In this document: in pieces, positions 43,990-47,340 of the stretch
Position numbering within the stretch: position 1 is the stretch's first letter
Layout of the letters: each line of letters begins with the position of its first letter
Source of the DNA: Sedimentisphaerales bacterium
Lineage (GTDB): Bacteria; Planctomycetota; Phycisphaerae; Sedimentisphaerales; SM23-30
Length of the DNA stretch: 47,340 nucleotides
Direction: 5' to 3'
Assembly: GCA_028281535.1 (NCBI GenBank)
Contig: JANQJS010000054.1
Coordinates: forward strand, 1-47,340
Made by a program: the position numbers and the translations under genes
The notes under the pieces: generated by a model
What the model was told of the DNA's origin: nothing
The model's input: the letters and a program-made list of their open reading frames with translations, nothing else
Database searches by the model: none

Positions 43990-45009
43990 TTACAATACCT
44001 TATCAACGGCAGTCGCGACGCGGGCGGATCTTTCCATTAATTTTTTAAATTCTTTTGGATTAATTTGTTGAGCGGCATCGGTCAGAGCATGTTCTGGATC
44101 TGGATGCACTTCAACAATAACACCATCGGCACCAATGGCAATAGCGGCCAAAGTCATGTCTTCTACCATATAAGCATGGCCTGTGCCATGGGTAGGGTCA
44201 ATGACAATCGGTAAGTGGCTAACGCGTTTTACCGCAGACACAATGGATAACGCCTGAGTATTACGGCAGTATTCTTCAAATGTACGAATGCCACGTTCGC
44301 ACAGGATCACATTGGGATTACCTGCATTAATAATATATTCCGCTGCCAGCAAAAATTCTTCTAATGTTGAACTCATGCCGCGTTTTAATAATACTGGTTT
44401 TGGTTGCTTGCCAACAGCTTCAAGCAAATTGTAGTTCTGCATATTACGAGCACCGATTTGCAGTACGTCAGCATATTCGGAAACCATTTGTACTTGTGAG
44501 TTGGTCATTACTTCCGTGACGATCGGTAGACCAGTCATGTCACGAGCTTCTGCCAGGATTTTTAGACCTTCTTCACCTAAGCCTTGGAAGCTGTAAGGGC
44601 TCGTACGTGGCTTAAAAGCACCGCCACGAAGTGCTGTTGCGCCCGCTTCTTTCAATAGTGGGGCGACTTCGAGAATTTGCTCACGACTTTCTACGCTACA
44701 AGGCCCAGCGATCATGGCAAGTTTTTCTGTTCCAATGGTTGGGCCATTGGGAGCTAGTTCAATAACAGAACGATCTTTTTTGACCTCTTTACTGGCAACT
44801 TTGTAAGGTGCCAGGATCGGAACAATTTTTTCAACGCCTTCGACATTTTCGATAGCGCCTTTGTCAACATTTCGTTTATCGCCAACAGCAGCAACAACGG
44901 TACGATCCGTACCTTTGATGACATGGGATTTTAGGCCATATTCTTCGACCAGATCTATTACGTGTTGAAGTTGTTGTTCCGTTGCGGAAGGGGTCATAAC
45001 GACGATCAT
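43990..45009 (-). CDS. aroF: 3-deoxy-7-phosphoheptulonate (DAHP) synthase
   Basis: The 339-residue enzyme condenses phosphoenolpyruvate and erythrose-4-phosphate, the first step of the shikimate pathway. A ferredoxin-like N-terminal domain (about 1-70, MIVVMTPSATEQQLQHVIDL) precedes the barrel, as in Thermotoga/Bacillus-type enzymes. Motifs are AMIAGPCSVES, GGAFKPRTSPYSFQGLG, LQIGARNMQNYNLL, LLKRGMSSTLEE and DPTHGTGHAYMVE. It starts 23 bases after the serS stop, probably in the same operon. Confidence 0.95.
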   Translation of the reverse strand: MIVVMTPSATEQQLQHVIDLVEEYGLKSHVIKGTDRTVVAAVGDKRNVDKGAIENVEGVEKIVPILAPYKVASKEVKKDRSVIELAPNGPTIGTEKLAMIAGPCSVESREQILEVAPLLKEAGATALRGGAFKPRTSPYSFQGLGEEGLKILAEARDMTGLPIVTEVMTNSQVQMVSEYADVLQIGARNMQNYNLLEAVGKQPKPVLLKRGMSSTLEEFLLAAEYIINAGNPNVILCERGIRTFEEYCRNTQALSIVSAVKRVSHLPIVIDPTHGTGHAYMVEDMTLAAIAIGADGVIVEVHPDPEHALTDAAQQINPKEFKKLMERSARVATAVDKVL

Positions 45010-45032
45010 TGTTTCTCACCTTGTTCTAAATA

Positions 45033-46307
45033 TTACTTTTTTTCAATACGTTCTAAATTATGCATATAACCGCGAAGTGCCTTGGGGACTGTAATGGACC
45101 CATCTGAATTTTGATAGAGTTCCATGAGTGCAATCAAAATTCGAGGCGACGCTGCCACGGTATTATTCAATGTGTAGCAATGTTGTACCTTGCGGTTTTC
45201 ATCACGATATCTTAAGTTTAACCGGCGAGCCTGAAAGTCCAGCAAATTACTCGCTGAATGTGTTTCGCAATAGCCGCCACGACTTGGCATATAGGTTTCG
45301 ATGTCATACATGCGATATTTACCCATGCCCATATCACCGGTGCAAATTTCTAACACGCGGTAAGGCAATTCAAGGGCTTGCAAAACCTCTTCTGAATTTG
45401 CCACGATTTTTTCCAGCCAATCATTGGCTTCGTCGACATCGGCTTTGCAAATAATGACTTGTTCAACTTTTTCAAATTGATGAATCCGATACAGGCCATG
45501 CGTGTCTTTGCCGGCAGCGCCCGCTTCACGACGAAAGCAAAGTGATTGAGCTACATATCGTTTGGGTAACTCAGGTTCGGTTAATATTTCATTCATGTAC
45601 ATACTGGTCAATGGTACTTCTGCAGTACCCACCAGGTACAATTGATCTTCTGGGATTTCATAAACTTGTGATTTGCCTTCAGGAAACCAGCCAGTGCCGA
45701 TAAATGCTTCTTCGCGAGTGAAAACAGGTACTGTAACAGGCTCAAAACCTTTCTCGATCATGACATCGTTTGCTAATCGCAATACCGCTTGATGCAAGAG
45801 GGCTCCAGCACCACGTAATAGATAATTACGCGTACCACTTAATTTCACGCCACGTTCAATATCAACAATCCTTAAGTCTTGTCCAAGTGTTACATGATCT
45901 TTTGGTTCAAAATCAAAATCACGAACATCACCCCATTTTCGAACTTCCTGGTTACCAGATTCATCTGGGCCGACAGGGGCATCTGGGTGGGCAGGTTGAG
46001 GAACATACAAAAGCATTTCACTCAGTTTTGGTTCAAGATCTTCCAATTGTTGATCCAATTGTTTTTCCTGAACCTTGATTTCACTCATGCGATCAATGGC
46101 TTGTTGTCTTTCATCAGCATCCTTGATTTTTGCAATGGATTTTCCCGCCTGGTTTTTCTCCGTGGCGAGTTCCTGTTGCTGCTGGCGAATTTTGACAACA
46201 TTGCGGTCAAGATCTAATAATTGATCAATATCAACCGATTTATTCTTTTGTTCGCAAGCGGTTTTGTACCGCTCAGGATTATCTCTTAAGTCTTTTAAAT
46301 CTATCAT
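45033..46307 (-). CDS. serS: Seryl-tRNA synthetase
   Basis: The 424-residue class II synthetase charges tRNA-Ser. The N-terminal coiled-coil arm (about 1-110), which grips the tRNA long variable arm, begins MIDLKDLRDNPERYK. The catalytic part has the motif 2 region CFRREAGAAGKDTHGLYRIH followed by QFEKVEQV, and motif 3 NNTVAASPRILIALMELYQ. Length is normal. It lies between the fabF-like gene (98 bases upstream) and the DAHP synthase gene. Confidence 0.97.
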   Translation of the reverse strand: MIDLKDLRDNPERYKTACEQKNKSVDIDQLLDLDRNVVKIRQQQQELATEKNQAGKSIAKIKDADERQQAIDRMSEIKVQEKQLDQQLEDLEPKLSEMLLYVPQPAHPDAPVGPDESGNQEVRKWGDVRDFDFEPKDHVTLGQDLRIVDIERGVKLSGTRNYLLRGAGALLHQAVLRLANDVMIEKGFEPVTVPVFTREEAFIGTGWFPEGKSQVYEIPEDQLYLVGTAEVPLTSMYMNEILTEPELPKRYVAQSLCFRREAGAAGKDTHGLYRIHQFEKVEQVIICKADVDEANDWLEKIVANSEEVLQALELPYRVLEICTGDMGMGKYRMYDIETYMPSRGGYCETHSASNLLDFQARRLNLRYRDENRKVQHCYTLNNTVAASPRILIALMELYQNSDGSITVPKALRGYMHNLERIEKK

Positions 46308-46405
46308 CTTACTCTTCGATTTTTATAAATTTTGCCTACATTTTATGCGGTTAGGAAAATCATGTATTATAGTTGAGATGGGGGGAGATTATTAGTGTTT
46401 TTTGG

Positions 46406-47340
46406 CTAATTTGGATATTTTTTGATGATAATTGTGTTGTTTTGGCCACCAAATCCAAAAGAATTGCTCATAGCGATATTAACCGGCCGTTTTCGGGGTT
46501 TATTAGGGACATAATCGAGGTCCAGGTCGCTATCTGGGGTCGATAGATTGGTTGTGGGGGGGATGACACTGTCTCGAATGGCTAGGATGCAGGTGATCAA
46601 TTCCACAACACCTGCCGCAGCAATGAGGTGACCTAGCATGCTTTTTACTGAGCTAATAGGAACATTATAGGCATGCTCACCAAAAACCGATTTGATTACC
46701 TGGGTTTCAATCGAATCATTCTCTGCGGTTCCTGTGCCATGAGCGCTGATATAATCGATTTGTTCCGGCGTAAGGTCAGCATCTTTGAGAGCTAGCTGGA
46801 CAGCTGCGATGCCACCTCGACCATCCTCATGTTGGTCCGTGACGCGAAAAGCATCAGCGGTGCTGCCATAGCCAATCACTTCAGCTAAAATAGGAGCACC
46901 TCTTTTTTTGGCACTTTCTAATTCTTCCAAAATGATCACGCCAGCACCTTCGGCAAGAACGAACCCGTCACGATCTTGATCAAATGGGCGAGACGCTGTC
47001 ATGCAGCTATCATTCCGAGTTGACAAAGCGGTAAGACGGTTAAATCCTGTGACTCCTAATGGGTGAATCATCGAGTGAGTTCCGCCAGCTATAATGATGT
47101 CCGCTTCATTATTTTTTATAATATCAGTTGCTTCACCAATAGCTTGAGTGCTGGCCGCACAAGCGGTCAGGCAACTCATGCAGGGGCCGCGCAATTTGAA
47201 AAGTTGAGCCAGGTGACCACCTGGTAAGTTGGGTTCCTGTTCAAGTTCATTGTTTGGAACCATGCGATCAAATGCAACTTGAGCCCATTTTTGCCAATCC
47301 ATGTCATTATCATCTGACAACCAGGCTTCAACGGTCGGTG
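46406..47340 (-). CDS. fabF: Beta-ketoacyl-ACP synthase, FabF-like (5' end outside window)
   Basis: The reading frame is open to the right edge, so only the C-terminal 311 or so residues are present (full enzymes are about 410). The active-site Cys is in SCLTACAASTQAIGEA, the first His in SAHGTGTAENDSIE, the Lys/His partner region in SSVKSMLGHLIAAAGVVE, and the glycine-rich end in MSNSFGFGGQNNTIII. These are the condensing-enzyme motifs of FabF/KAS II. The segment before the Cys (KLRGPCMSC) is a little unlike standard FabF, so a specialised paralogue is possible. No stop-proximal terminator is obvious. Confidence 0.9.
   Translation of the reverse strand, partial: PTVEAWLSDDNDMDWQKWAQVAFDRMVPNNELEQEPNLPGGHLAQLFKLRGPCMSCLTACAASTQAIGEATDIIKNNEADIIIAGGTHSMIHPLGVTGFNRLTALSTRNDSCMTASRPFDQDRDGFVLAEGAGVIILEELESAKKRGAPILAEVIGYGSTADAFRVTDQHEDGRGGIAAVQLALKDADLTPEQIDYISAHGTGTAENDSIETQVIKSVFGEHAYNVPISSVKSMLGHLIAAAGVVELITCILAIRDSVIPPTTNLSTPDSDLDLDYVPNKPRKRPVNIAMSNSFGFGGQNNTIIIKKYPN

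Overview
The window looks like a chromosomal segment of a moderately A+T-rich planctomycete, most likely of class Phycisphaerae. The evidence is a secreted protein with dockerin-like calcium loops of the D-N-x-D-x-x-V-D type, a solo prepilin with a C-terminal H-x(10)-DG motif, two ECF sigma factor loci (one with a Ser/Thr kinase and an FHA-like protein, one with a transmembrane anti-sigma factor), and a large secretin with repeated periplasmic modules. Taxonomy is inferred from gene content only. No rRNA, tRNA, CRISPR array or insertion sequence was recognised.

Positions 1-13019 hold a type II secretion (T2SS) operon read rightwards. It starts with the 3' end of a probable gspC-like gene, continues past a small lipoprotein gene on the other strand, and then runs gspD, E, F, G, H, I, J, K, L and M with tight spacing. 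The prepilin peptidase these pseudopilins need is unlinked, at 35214-36407. The same peptidase could process the solo prepilin at 30349-31320.

Positions 13025-15479 carry a CPBP-family membrane protease, proC and a CYTH-domain protein; a perfect 19-bp palindrome lies upstream of the CYTH gene. Positions 15490-21969 are a leftward four-gene signalling unit: a TPR/FHA-like protein, a transmembrane Ser/Thr kinase with a TM2-like region, a membrane protein, and an ECF sigma factor with an unusual Cys/His C-terminal extension. A good promoter (TTGCTT-N17-TATAAT) precedes it. Next come a coiled-coil membrane protein and a small 65-residue protein, both leftward, then queA rightward.

Positions 24547-33301 are the accessory-looking part: a LamG secreted protein, about 750 bp of non-coding DNA containing a long imperfect hairpin, a dockerin/cohesin-like secreted protein, a secreted C39-peptidase-like protein with a ten-cysteine tail, the solo prepilin, and a convergent ECF sigma/anti-sigma pair whose anti-sigma has two zinc motifs. 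This block is the best candidate for an undescribed envelope system, although a functional link between its genes is inference only.

From 33473 to the end the content is mainly housekeeping: a small membrane protein, argG, prepilin peptidase, a LapA-like protein, an OmpA-family lipoprotein, hisH, a secreted metallo-beta-lactamase/DinB-like fusion, a TPR membrane protein and, leftward, comEC, a DAHP synthase, serS and a fabF-like gene cut by the window edge.
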